The position numbers and the translations under genes were made by a program. The notes beneath the pieces are model-generated. The model did not search any database, was not told the origin of the DNA, and was given only the letters and a program-made list of their open reading frames with translations. 64,000 nt of DNA from Megasphaera_A sueciensis (GTDB taxonomy: Bacteria; Bacillota; Negativicutes; Veillonellales; Megasphaeraceae). The DNA is taken from assembly GCF_050219315.1 (NCBI RefSeq), contig NZ_CP116939.1, positions 1,674,001 through 1,738,000 of the forward strand, given 5' to 3'. This document shows positions 1-11,777 of the stretch, in pieces; position 1 is the first letter of the stretch, and every line of letters begins with the position of its first letter.

Positions 1-1033
1 CTTGATGGTATAAAAAAGTTAACACTGCACCTATACTTGTTTCTAATCCCACAAAACCACTGGGTGCCGAATTAAATTCCTGATCTTTCTCTTCCCATGT
101 ATGGGGCGCATGGTCCGTTGCAATAACATCAATAGTACCATCTTTAAGACCGGCCACAACAGCTTTCCTGTGATCATTCGAACGTAATGGCGGATTGACT
201 TTAAAACGCGGATCAAATGTCTTAAGAGCTTCGTCTGTCAATATCATATGCTGTGGTGTCGCTTCCGCCGTAACACGAATTCCGGCGTTTTTTGCCCTGC
301 GCACCATGTCAACTGCTTTTTTTGTACTAATATGAGCAATATGTACTGCCGCTCCTGTGGCTTCTGACAAAAGAATATCCCGTGCGACAGCAATGTCCTC
401 CGCAACAGCTGGACGTCCTTTTATTCCCAGCTCATTAGATACGATGCCTTCATTCATATTTCCTTCTTTGACAAGGGTTGCTTCTTCACAATGATCAATT
501 AACACCTTATCAAACATATTGCCATATTCCAGCGCTTTCCGCATAAAATCTGAATTTTCAACATATCGCCCATCATCAGAAAAAGCAACGACACCGGCTT
601 TTGCCATCCCTCCCATACCGGATAGCTCCTTCCCATTTAAATCTTTGGAAATGGATCCGATCACTTCAACTTTTATAACCCCTTCTTTTTCTGCTTTATA
701 TTTCACACCCTCTACAATAATCGCTTTATCAATAACGGGAGAAGTATTCGGCATTGTTGCAATACACGTAATGCCGCCGGCTGCTGCCGCCCTTGTTCCT
801 GATTTCATATCTTCTTTGTCTGATTGTCCGGGCTGGCGTAAATGGACATGCATATCTATAAATCCCGGTGCGACAATCAATCCTTCCGCATCATATATTT
901 GTGCTTCCGGTTCCTGAATATCTCTACCAATTTCTTTTATTTTATCATTTTCAATCAGGATATCGCAAATTTCATCTTGTTGTAATGCCGGATTTACTAC
1001 TCGGCCTCCCTTAATGAGTAATGTCAACATCAT
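1..1033 (-). CDS. pyrC: Dihydroorotase, 3' end outside the window
   Basis: Catalyses ring closure of carbamoyl-aspartate to dihydroorotate, the third step of UMP synthesis, in the cytoplasm. About 344 codons are visible and the C-terminus lies beyond position 1. The metal-binding motif DMHVHLR is at about residues 60-66 and the late metal/substrate motif DHAPH is near residue 306, both typical of the bacterial class I zinc amidohydrolase. Two ATGs are adjacent (1033 and 1030); GGAGG sits very close upstream, so the second ATG may be the one used. The start overlaps the end of pyrB by about 23 nt, which indicates translational coupling in one pyr operon under the PyrR-type leader upstream of pyrB. 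Confidence 0.95.
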   Translation of the reverse strand, partial: MMLTLLIKGGRVVNPALQQDEICDILIENDKIKEIGRDIQEPEAQIYDAEGLIVAPGFIDMHVHLRQPGQSDKEDMKSGTRAAAAGGITCIATMPNTSPVIDKAIIVEGVKYKAEKEGVIKVEVIGSISKDLNGKELSGMGGMAKAGVVAFSDDGRYVENSDFMRKALEYGNMFDKVLIDHCEEATLVKEGNMNEGIVSNELGIKGRPAVAEDIAVARDILLSEATGAAVHIAHISTKKAVDMVRRAKNAGIRVTAEATPQHMILTDEALKTFDPRFKVNPPLRSNDHRKAVVAGLKDGTIDVIATDHAPHTWEEKDQEFNSAPSGFVGLETSIGAVLTFLYHQ

Positions 1034-1955
1034 CGCCTCCTATAATCGTTAAGTAAAGAACTGCCATTCGTACAGAAACTCCGTTTTTAACCTGTTCTTG
1101 TATAGCGGATTGACTCCAATAGCACACATCCGGTTCTATCTCCAGACCGCGGTTCATCGGACCAGGATGCATAATAAGTACATTTTTCTTAGCTTGCTGC
1201 AGCCGTTTATGATTAATACCATAAAAAGATGCATATTCTCCAGTACTTGGAAAAAATCCTACTCCCTGGCGTTCTCTCTGAATACGCAGTACATTAACTA
1301 CATCAGCCCCTTCTAAGGCTTCATCCAAGTCATAATGAACAGTAACTCCCATGTGTGCTAATTCTGGGGAAAGGAGGGTCCGCGGCCCGACAAGATGTAC
1401 ATCTGCTCCCATAGTTTTAAGGCCATATATATCAGAACGTGCTACCCGGCTATGATTAATATCGCCGACAATAACCACCTTTAATCCATTAATGTGTCCT
1501 TTAGCTTCATGTATAGTAAATAAATCCAGCAATCCCTGCGTTGGATGTTCATGCGCTCCATCGCCGGCATTAATAATGGGAGGAGTAACAAATTGTGACG
1601 CAAACGCATGGCATCCTTCTTGTTTATGCCGCATAACCACAGCGTCAACACCCATAGCTTCAATCGTCAGTAACGTATCACGGAAACTTTCACCTTTTTC
1701 AATAGAACTTCCTTTCGGAATAAAAATAACAGTATCTGCTCCTAAATATTTGGCAGCCATTTCAAAGGATCCGCGAGTTCTTGTGCTTGGTTCCCAAAAC
1801 AGATTCACAATAGACCGTCCATGAAGAAATGGAAGTTTTTTGTCATCTCGGTTAACAACCTCTTTCATTTTTTTTGCTACCCGCAAAATCAAATCAATTT
1901 TTTCTTTCGGCATTCCTTGTAATCCCAAAAGGCTTTGTCCTTTTAAACTGACCAT
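1011..1955 (-). CDS. pyrB: Aspartate carbamoyltransferase catalytic subunit
   Basis: Condenses carbamoyl phosphate with L-aspartate, the committed step of pyrimidine synthesis. The protein is 314 aa, normal for the family. It has the carbamoyl-phosphate motif STRTR at residues 57-61 and HPTQ at 137-140. The ATG at 1955 follows AGGAGG at a good distance. It is first in the operon, with pyrC overlapping its end. No pyrI regulatory-subunit gene is seen here, as in Bacillus-type enzymes. Expression is probably set by the attenuator at 2000-2077. Confidence 0.96.
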   Translation of the reverse strand: MVSLKGQSLLGLQGMPKEKIDLILRVAKKMKEVVNRDDKKLPFLHGRSIVNLFWEPSTRTRGSFEMAAKYLGADTVIFIPKGSSIEKGESFRDTLLTIEAMGVDAVVMRHKQEGCHAFASQFVTPPIINAGDGAHEHPTQGLLDLFTIHEAKGHINGLKVVIVGDINHSRVARSDIYGLKTMGADVHLVGPRTLLSPELAHMGVTVHYDLDEALEGADVVNVLRIQRERQGVGFFPSTGEYASFYGINHKRLQQAKKNVLIMHPGPMNRGLEIEPDVCYWSQSAIQEQVKNGVSVRMAVLYLTIIGGDDVDITH

Positions 1956-1999
1956 CCGTTATCCTCCTTCAAAAAATTGAACTCAGAACTGGCACCAAC

Positions 2000-2077
2000 A
2001 AAAAAGACCCCTGCCGAAAGGCAAAGGTCATAAAGAACATACAAAAAAAACATGTCCCTTCTTAGCCTCTCTGGACT
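2000..2077 (-). promoter_or_regulatory. PyrR-type transcription attenuator of pyrBC
   Basis: On the minus strand the leader carries AGTCCAGAGAGGCT (about 2077-2064), then AAGAAGGGAC closing a stem. This matches the PyrR binding loop of pyr leaders. It is followed by a hairpin with arms 2020-2029 and 2006-2015 (GACCTTTGCC / GGCAGGGGTC, with G-U pairs) and a T-tract at 2005-2000. The arrangement is an anti-antiterminator followed by an intrinsic terminator. In the known system PyrR with UMP stabilises the first stem and favours termination. No pyrR gene is in the window. Confidence 0.88.
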
Positions 2078-2111
2078 ATATTAAAGGTACCATCTTCTAT
2101 CCAAAAACAAA

Positions 2112-2129
2112 ACGGTTTCACTGAACCGT
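2112..2129 (-). promoter_or_regulatory. 5' hairpin in the pyr leader
   Basis: Perfect 6-bp arms (ACGGTT / AACCGT) about 15-30 nt after the predicted start of the pyrB transcript, followed by T-rich sequence. It lies upstream of the PyrR loop. It could protect the 5' end or act as a weak additional terminator; the sequence alone does not decide. Confidence 0.4.
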
Positions 2130-2148
2130 CTTCATATTTTCTTTATCT

Positions 2149-2177
2149 ATTGTATCCATATGCAGACATAAAGTCAA
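2149..2177 (-). promoter_or_regulatory. Promoter of the pyrBC operon
   Basis: Minus-strand TTGACT (2177-2172), 17-nt spacer, TACAAT (2154-2149). This is a near-consensus sigma-A promoter, giving a leader of about 185 nt before pyrB. Confidence 0.8.
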
Positions 2178-2259
2178 GGGAAATATTAAGGTGGAATCAT
2201 AAATTTATGCAAAGGCTGTCAATCACACTGTCTGCGTCCAGCAAAGAATTGCTATCACC

Positions 2260-2877
2260 CTATATATCTTTTTTACTGCTTTCATATATTTTCAGCCGCC
2301 CCTCCCAATAAAGACGATCTGCGTCTGTCAAGGAACGCAATATACGGCAAGGATTACCCGCAGCAATAACATTGTCCGAAATATCTTTAGTAACCACCGA
2401 TCCTGATCCAATGACAACTCGATTTCCAATTGTAACACCCGGATTAATAACTACACTGCCTCCGATCCAAACACTGTCGCCAATTTTTACTGGTTTTCCA
2501 TACTCGACACGAGTATCACGCACAGCAGCATCCAGCGGATGCATTGCCGTATAAATAGATACGCGCGGCCCCAACAAGACATTGTCACCTATCGTAATGG
2601 GACAAACGTCAAGCATAATACAATCATAGTTAGCGACAAAATCTTCACCAATATAAATATTACCTCCATAGTCACAATAAAACGGTGAACCTATCCAAAA
2701 TTTTTTTCCAACACAACCTAATAATTGTTTATATAAACTATTTTTCCGATCTATTTCTCCCTCTTTACATTCGGCAATGAGTCGCCGTAATTTTCTGGAG
2801 CGAAATAATAAAGCATTTAATTCACTGTCAGGAAGTTTATATAATTGGCCTGACAGCATGCGTTCTTTTTCTGTCAT
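2260..2877 (-). CDS. Maltose/galactoside O-acetyltransferase family protein
   Basis: Probable acetyl-CoA-dependent sugar O-acetyltransferase of the Maa/LacA/NodL group. It is 205 aa. The N-terminal region (about 1-60) is the alpha-helical Maa cap. From about residue 65 there are left-handed beta-helix hexapeptide repeats (for example ITIGDNVLLGP, VKIGDSVWIGG, VTIGNRVVIGSG). The catalytic His of the AMHPLD motif is at about residue 113. The C-terminal NPCRIL segment is also typical. The ATG at 2877 has GGAGAA upstream. It stands alone, divergent from the transporter at 2991. The sugar substrate cannot be told from sequence. Confidence 0.88.
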   Translation of the reverse strand: MTEKERMLSGQLYKLPDSELNALLFRSRKLRRLIAECKEGEIDRKNSLYKQLLGCVGKKFWIGSPFYCDYGGNIYIGEDFVANYDCIMLDVCPITIGDNVLLGPRVSIYTAMHPLDAAVRDTRVEYGKPVKIGDSVWIGGSVVINPGVTIGNRVVIGSGSVVTKDISDNVIAAGNPCRILRSLTDADRLYWEGRLKIYESSKKDI

Positions 2878-2932
2878 TGTAATTTCTCCTACTCTTATTC
2901 ATTTAATTCTATTGTAACTTTCCCTCGATAAC

Positions 2933-2960
2933 TTTACAAGATTAGCTCATTTGATATAAT
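2933..2960 (+). promoter_or_regulatory. Promoter of the EamA transporter gene
   Basis: TTTACA (2933-2938), 16-nt spacer, TATAAT (2955-2960), about 30 nt before the chosen start codon. Confidence 0.65.
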
Positions 2961-2990
2961 AAATACATTGCTATGAAAGGAATGTATTCT

Positions 2991-3881
2991 ATGGTTGAAG
3001 AAAACTTCAAACGAGGGATGCTTTGCACTGTACTTGGCTCCTTAAGCTGGGGGATATCCGGTACTTGCGGACAATACCTTTTTTCTAATTATCATATTGA
3101 TGCTATTTTTCTGACAAATTGCCGTCTTCTGGGGGCTGGTACTATCCTCTTATTATTTGCACTCTCAAATCAGCGTAAACAATTGTTCGACTTATTACAA
3201 ACTCGCCAAAATTGGTTTCGTCTTTTTCTATTTGCAGTTTGCGGTCTGTTATTATGTCAAATTACGTATTTATCTGCTATTCAATATTCTAATTCCGGTA
3301 CAGCCACTATACTGCAAACGCTAAATGTGATTATGATGGCATTCTTATCTTGTTTCCATTTTCGCCGCTTACCGACATTACGAGAAAATATTTCCGTTGT
3401 TTTAGCACTTGTTGGGGTCTTCCTTATGGTAACAGGAGGCACACCTTCTCATATGCTGCTCTCCCCACAAGGATTGTTTTGGGGCATTGGTGCAGCTATA
3501 GGCTCCGTAATTTATACTATTCTTCCGAACCGCCTGATTGTAAAATGGGGTACTATCCCCGTTAACGGTTGTGCTATGCTTATAGGCGGCATCTTATTAT
3601 CTTCTGTCTCTCACCCTTGGACTGCCTCAGTTTCTTTAGATATATACGGAATACTAGCTATTATCTTTATTATACTGATTGGTACGGTTGCTTCCTTTAC
3701 ACTATTTCTGCGCGGTGTAGGTGATATTGGTCCCGTAAAAGCCACTTTTATAGGAACATTAGAACCCGTATCCGCTGCTTTCTCTTCTTTTCTTTGGCTT
3801 AATACTCCCTTCTGTCTTGCTGATTTTTTTGGTTTTATTTGTATTCTGACTACGGTCTATCTTATTACGCTCCGACATTGA
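2991..3881 (+). CDS. EamA/DMT-family transporter
   Basis: Inner-membrane drug/metabolite transporter of the 10-TMS type with two EamA repeats, similar in layout to RhaT/YdcZ-like amino acid or metabolite exporters. The first repeat starts at about residue 10 (LGSLSWGISGTCGQYLF) and the second near 150 (GLFWGIGAAIGSVIYTILP); PVSAAFSSFLWL near the end is the usual family signature. The open frame also has an ATG at 2973, but AAAGGA at 2976-2981 lies inside that extension and is well spaced for the ATG at 2991 (MVEENF), giving 296 aa. The substrate is unknown. A single-gene unit ended by the hairpin at 3901-3998. Confidence 0.85.
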   Translation: MVEENFKRGMLCTVLGSLSWGISGTCGQYLFSNYHIDAIFLTNCRLLGAGTILLLFALSNQRKQLFDLLQTRQNWFRLFLFAVCGLLLCQITYLSAIQYSNSGTATILQTLNVIMMAFLSCFHFRRLPTLRENISVVLALVGVFLMVTGGTPSHMLLSPQGLFWGIGAAIGSVIYTILPNRLIVKWGTIPVNGCAMLIGGILLSSVSHPWTASVSLDIYGILAIIFIILIGTVASFTLFLRGVGDIGPVKATFIGTLEPVSAAFSSFLWLNTPFCLADFFGFICILTTVYLITLRH

Positions 3882-3900
3882 TATTCACATATATAAATAA

Positions 3901-3998
3901 AAAACACAGATATTCATCCAAAAAGTGTAGTGACCCCATAAGCTAGATTTCTAGGTCTAACTTATGGGTGTCAGTACAAAGATGAATATCTGTGTTTT
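3901..3998. terminator. Bidirectional terminator with an inserted palindrome
   Basis: Outer arms of 18 nt (3901-3918 and 3981-3998) pair perfectly: AAAACACAGATATTCATC with GATGAATATCTGTGTTTT, flanked by A- and T-tracts. It lies between convergent genes ending at 3881 (+) and 4059 (-). The 62-nt loop is far longer than normal and holds a second palindrome (see 3926-3978). Confidence 0.75.
3926..3978. repeat. Small palindromic element nested in the terminator loop
   Basis: Two imperfect arms of about 22-24 nt, TGTAGTGACCCCATAAGCTAG (start of left arm shown to 20: TGTAGTGACCCCATAAGCTA) and the inverse of TTATGGGTGTCAGTACA, are separated by only about 7 nt. The arms differ at a few positions and by one base in length. 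It resembles the two ends of an insertion sequence or MITE brought together without an interior. No transposase is associated. Confidence 0.5.
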
Positions 3999-4058
3999 TT
4001 GTCTATAGAAAAATATACGATTTATCAGCAGCATGCATGCAATTTTTCAGAACGTATC

Positions 4059-4973
4059 CTACGAAAAAAGCGGTAATTCCGGAAATCCCGAAGGAACTGG
4101 CTGTGTTAACATAAATATAAGAACAGCTAAAACAGTTAATCCCAACGCCAAATAAGAAAATTTCCCTTTATCCGATGGAACATAAACGCCGAACAGCCGA
4201 ACACCAATAGCGGCTCCAATCGTTGTAAATAAGGATCCCAGAGAAAAATAACGGTACAAAACAAAAGATATCAGCAACGCTACTACTTGTGCAGTATTGA
4301 TAACAATCGGATAACAACGGCATAGTACAGAACGATTATTGCGGTGCATAGCCCCTAACCAGTCAGAAGCATCTATCCCCGTAATTCCAGTTATAAATGC
4401 AGCACCATACAAAATCTTATCCCAAATAGACTGCATGGCATTGCGGTTTCCAGCAGCCCACATAAAATAAGCAAACCCAATAATAACAATACCATCGAAA
4501 GCAAAATACCATTCTTTAGGTATAAACTGCACCAGAATCAAACCAATTACGACAAGTATAGAGGCAATGCCGCACATAATCAGCAATTCTCTGATTGATG
4601 GACGTATTTTAGGTTCCATTTGCTTATATATCATAGCAAAAATTTCTAATAAAAATATAGCTACAAAGAATGTAATTCCCATAAAAGGCTGTATTGCAAT
4701 ACCTGCTATCGTAAGAAGAATAGGAATAACAATACGTATTCCTGGAAAAAAAGTAAAATTTTTAAAACTAATACGATGTTCTTGAGAGTAAATCGTAAAA
4801 TATGTATATGTGTTAAAAGTCAACATAACAACTACTGCTTCCACCGGAGTAGCACCCATGTAAAGTATACCCATCAACACACACATGCTCATGTTGATTC
4901 CGGTAATACGGGCTGCTATAGAACCGACAAGCCCGGCATTAAAAAATGGAAGAATCGCAAATAATAAGTCCAT
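4059..4973 (-). CDS. Integral membrane protein, possibly TSUP (TauE/SafE)-like
   Basis: A 304-aa hydrophobic protein with about eight predicted membrane segments. The first (FNAGLVGSIAARITG) and the GAAFITGITGID and TIGAAIGVRLFG segments are loosely like the two halves of TauE/SafE (TSUP) anion exporters. That family call is tentative, since no diagnostic motif is certain. The ATG at 4973 has AGGAG upstream. It starts about 20 nt after pyrE on the same strand, so it may be the last gene of the pyrF-pyrE unit. A link to pyrimidine metabolism is not evident from sequence. Confidence 0.55.
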   Translation of the reverse strand: MDLLFAILPFFNAGLVGSIAARITGINMSMCVLMGILYMGATPVEAVVVMLTFNTYTYFTIYSQEHRISFKNFTFFPGIRIVIPILLTIAGIAIQPFMGITFFVAIFLLEIFAMIYKQMEPKIRPSIRELLIMCGIASILVVIGLILVQFIPKEWYFAFDGIVIIGFAYFMWAAGNRNAMQSIWDKILYGAAFITGITGIDASDWLGAMHRNNRSVLCRCYPIVINTAQVVALLISFVLYRYFSLGSLFTTIGAAIGVRLFGVYVPSDKGKFSYLALGLTVLAVLIFMLTQPVPSGFPELPLFS

Positions 4974-4992
4974 ACATACATCTCCTAATATA

Positions 4993-5580
4993 TTATTTTA
5001 TATGGTGACTGCCACGTTCTGTCATCGGAATTTCCTGCTTGCACATAGGACATTCTTCCGGTTTATATGTAGGCACTGTCAAGTGAAGCAATGCCTGGAC
5101 ATCTTCTTTTGGTACTCCAAACTCAGCTTTGCCTCCGCTGCGATCAACCAAAAGTCCCACTCCCACAATGACACCCCCACTATTTTTCACAACATTAACA
5201 ACCTCTTGCACTGATCCTCCAGTAGTAACAATATCTTCAACAACGAGTACGCGTGTCCCTGGTTCAATACGGAATCCTCGCCGTAAGGTCATTACACCTT
5301 TTTCTCTTTCTGTAAAAATAGCGCGTGTTCCCAAAGCCTTGCCACATTCATGCGCAAGTAGAATACCACCTGTCATGGGACCAATAACAAGTTCAACTTG
5401 TTTATCCTGAAACCGTGCTGCCAATTCTTTACAAAGCTTTTCGGTATACTCCGGATGCTGCAATACATTGAATTTTTCTACATATAATGGGCTGTGCAAT
5501 CCAGATGTTAATAAGAAATGCCCTTCCAATACGGCTTCTGTATCTACTAATAATTGTTTAACTTCTGCTTCTGTCATCAT
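4993..5580 (-). CDS. pyrE: Orotate phosphoribosyltransferase
   Basis: Transfers phosphoribose from PRPP to orotate to make OMP. It is 195 aa. The PRPP-binding motif VLVVEDIVTTGGS is at residues 111-123 and GPMTGGILLAH at about 68-77. The C-terminal CPMC (177-180) is an extension with a lone CxxC pair, seen in some Firmicute PyrE proteins. The start lies 4 nt after the end of pyrF, so the two are co-translated. Confidence 0.95.
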   Translation of the reverse strand: MMTEAEVKQLLVDTEAVLEGHFLLTSGLHSPLYVEKFNVLQHPEYTEKLCKELAARFQDKQVELVIGPMTGGILLAHECGKALGTRAIFTEREKGVMTLRRGFRIEPGTRVLVVEDIVTTGGSVQEVVNVVKNSGGVIVGVGLLVDRSGGKAEFGVPKEDVQALLHLTVPTYKPEECPMCKQEIPMTERGSHHIK

Positions 5581-5584
5581 ACAA

Positions 5585-6298
5585 TCATACCCCCTGAATT
5601 TCTTCTATGATTTTTTCAACAGCCAACACTGGATCGTCTGCTTTCATAATAGGCCTCCCAATGACAAGATGAGAAGCTCCGCAAAGTAACGCCTGAACAG
5701 GAGTCGCTATACGTTTTTGATCATTTATTTGCGCAAAAGCTGGCCGAATGCCAGGTGTAACAATAAGGAAATCATCCCCACAACATTTACGAATATCCAT
5801 AGCTTCATGCGGTGATGCCACAACCCCATCAATACCAGATTTCTTGGCTAAGAGAGCCAATCGTTTCACTGTATCTTTAAGCGGCACTGCACCGCCAACC
5901 TGTTGCCAGCTTCTTTCATCAAAACTAGTCAATACGGTAACTGCCAATAATTGCGGTGAAGATATCTGCAGTTTTTCTGCTTCATTTTTTACAGCTTCTA
6001 CAGCAGCCATCATCATGGCTTCGCCGCCAGTTCCGTGCAATGTCATAAAATCAGCTCCCAATCTTACGAGAGCCCTTAAACTCTGACCTACCGTATTAGG
6101 AATATCATGAACTTTTAAATCAAGAAAAACTTTTTTCCCCTGATCTTTCAAATATCGAACAGAATCTGGCCCGGCACTATAAAATAATTCCATGCCAACC
6201 TTATAAAAAGAAATGTTCTCTCCCAACCTTTTCACAATGCTTTGCATATCATCTAATGAGTGAACATCCAATGCTGCAATAATTCTATTATCTGCCAT
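5585..6298 (-). CDS. pyrF: Orotidine-5'-phosphate decarboxylase
   Basis: Decarboxylates OMP to UMP, the last de novo step. It is 237 aa, a short-form (group I) enzyme. The catalytic charged network LDLKVHDIPNTV is visible with D60, K62 and D65. The C-terminal phosphate loop VIGRPI is present. The ATG at 6298 follows GGGAGG. It is first in a pyrF-pyrE unit separate from pyrBC, with a short leader carrying a terminator-like hairpin. Confidence 0.96.
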   Translation of the reverse strand: MADNRIIAALDVHSLDDMQSIVKRLGENISFYKVGMELFYSAGPDSVRYLKDQGKKVFLDLKVHDIPNTVGQSLRALVRLGADFMTLHGTGGEAMMMAAVEAVKNEAEKLQISSPQLLAVTVLTSFDERSWQQVGGAVPLKDTVKRLALLAKKSGIDGVVASPHEAMDIRKCCGDDFLIVTPGIRPAFAQINDQKRIATPVQALLCGASHLVIGRPIMKADDPVLAVEKIIEEIQGV

Positions 6299-6315
6299 AT
6301 TATTCCTCCCATATC

Positions 6316-6360
6316 AAAAAAGCTCCCCGTGCCATATACGGAAAGCCTTTGTGTTAAGGC
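6316..6360 (-). promoter_or_regulatory. Short attenuator-like leader of pyrFE
   Basis: The transcript would pass a small hairpin (GCCTT at 6360-6356 with AAGGC at 6349-6345). It then meets a larger hairpin (arms about 6348-6338 and 6330-6321, GGCTTTCCGT / ACGGGGAGC with G-U pairs) followed by a run of T (6321-6316). The two stems share the AGGC segment, so they exclude each other. No PyrR loop is present, unlike pyrBC. A conditional terminator is inferred. Confidence 0.55.
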
Positions 6361-6371
6361 ATATCTAATTA

Positions 6372-6400
6372 ATTATGTCATGTTTTTCATACACTGTCAA
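6372..6400 (-). promoter_or_regulatory. Promoter of pyrFE
   Basis: Minus-strand TTGACA (6400-6395), 17-nt spacer, CATAAT (6377-6372). The leader is only about 70 nt. Confidence 0.8.
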
Positions 6401-6490
6401 TGAAGGTTCCCTATTTTAAACTTTTCCTCTCACTATGCACAATCATAAAAAGATTAAGGATATCACGAAAAATAAGAAAGCTCAATACGA

Positions 6491-6523
6491 CAAAAAGACC
6501 AGCATACTGGTAAAGTATGCTGG
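6491..6523 (-). terminator. rrn operon terminator
   Basis: Perfect 10-bp stem (CCAGCATACT / AGTATGCTGG, 6523-6514 and 6508-6499) with a 5-nt loop, followed by a T-run, directly after 5S rRNA. Confidence 0.9.
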
Positions 6524-6529
6524 CTTCCA

Positions 6530-6645
6530 ATCAGCGGCTTCCTATCCTCCCAGGGCGCTTCCACCCAAGTACTTTCGGCGTTTGCGGGCTTAACTGCTGT
6601 GTTCGGCATGGGAACAGGTGGATCCCCGCAGCTGTCGCCACTGAA
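6530..6645 (-). rRNA. rrf: 5S ribosomal RNA
   Basis: The minus strand reads GGCGACAGCTGCGGGG at its 5' side, has the conserved CCCATGCCGAACAC and AAGCCCGCAAACGCCGA segments, and ends with GGAAGCCGCTGA. Ends are estimated from the terminal helix; length is about 116 nt. Confidence 0.9.
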
Positions 6646-6723
6646 TCGTTCAGGGTCATACCCTGACAACCACAAAGAAAAGTATCTGCGAACTAAAGGT
6701 CTTACATAGCGGATGTTTCGTGC

Positions 6724-9648
<2,925 letters not shown>

Positions 9649-9793
9649 TTCTCTTGGTACGTTCGTACCCACCTACTATGTTTGAGTTTCTTCGGTTCGT
9701 TAAGTTTGACTCTCTTTATTTAAAGAGGTTTTACTTATTCAATACTTTTCTATGCAGTTGTCAAGATACGCGTGAGATACCATACAAAAATGG

Positions 9794-9818
9794 CCTCTCA
9801 AAACTAAACAATGTAACG
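9794..9818 (-). ncRNA. 16S processing stem, 3' half in the 16S-23S spacer
   Basis: The 25 nt here are complementary to 11563-11587 in the 16S leader with only a few G-U or mismatched positions (common core AACAATGTAACG). In rRNA precursors such a stem loops out 16S and is cut by RNase III. The whole spacer (9649-9887) contains no tRNA gene. Confidence 0.75.
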
Positions 9819-9886
9819 TACATGTACCAAAGTGCCGACCTAAAGATGACTGCAGGCACCCCGTCGGGGTCCTGCCCATGTCTCCC

Positions 9887-11458
<1,572 letters not shown>

Positions 11459-11562
11459 ATATGAAGAGCCATTCGGCTCCTTCTTGCTATTGTTTTTGGT
11501 TCGTTTTCTTACTCGTTTTGACGTCTTGTTTCCAAGACCTCGCACTCTGGCGTTTGTTTGTT

Positions 11563-11587
11563 CGTTACATTGTTCAGTTTTCAAAGG
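11563..11587 (-). ncRNA. 16S processing stem, 5' half in the rrn leader
   Basis: Pairs with 9794-9818 (see that entry). It lies about 105 nt upstream of the 16S 5' end. Confidence 0.75.
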
Positions 11588-11614
11588 TCATTGCTGTCGT
11601 CCGACAGCTTAATT

Positions 11615-11643
11615 AGTATATCAAAATCTCTTCCGTTTGTCAA
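11615..11643 (-). promoter_or_regulatory. rrn promoter P2 (proximal)
   Basis: Minus-strand TTGACA (11643-11638), 17-nt spacer, TATACT (11620-11615). It gives a leader of about 150 nt before 16S. Only 4 nt separate its -35 box from the direct repeat bordering IS copy 1. Confidence 0.9.
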
Positions 11644-11647
11644 GAGA

Positions 11648-11673
11648 CTTTTTTTATCAGCCTTGATGGAGCC
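11648..11673. repeat. 26-bp target duplication of IS copy 1 (promoter-side copy)
   Basis: The 26 bases 11648-11673 are repeated exactly at 12735-12760 on the other side of the element (core TTATCAGCCTTGATGGAGCC). The repeat starts 4 nt upstream of the rrn P2 -35 box and covers the UP-element region. Confidence 0.95.
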
Positions 11674-11719
11674 TGTAGGTTTACCATAGATATGTTACAA
11701 AAACAGAAAAGAGAGAACA

Positions 11720-11767
11720 CCTTTTTGTGTTATGCTTAAGTTACTACGCAAAACCATAACAGAAAGG
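11720..11767 (+). promoter_or_regulatory. Possible hairpin masking the transposase ribosome-binding site
   Basis: CCTTTTTGTGTTATG (11720-11734) can pair, with one bulge and one mismatch, with CATAACAGAAAGG (11755-11767), covering part of AAAGGGAG upstream of the transposase ATG. In other insertion sequences such folds limit translation from read-through transcripts. The same sequence is in all three copies. Confidence 0.45.
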
Positions 11768-11777
11768 GAGTCCTCTC

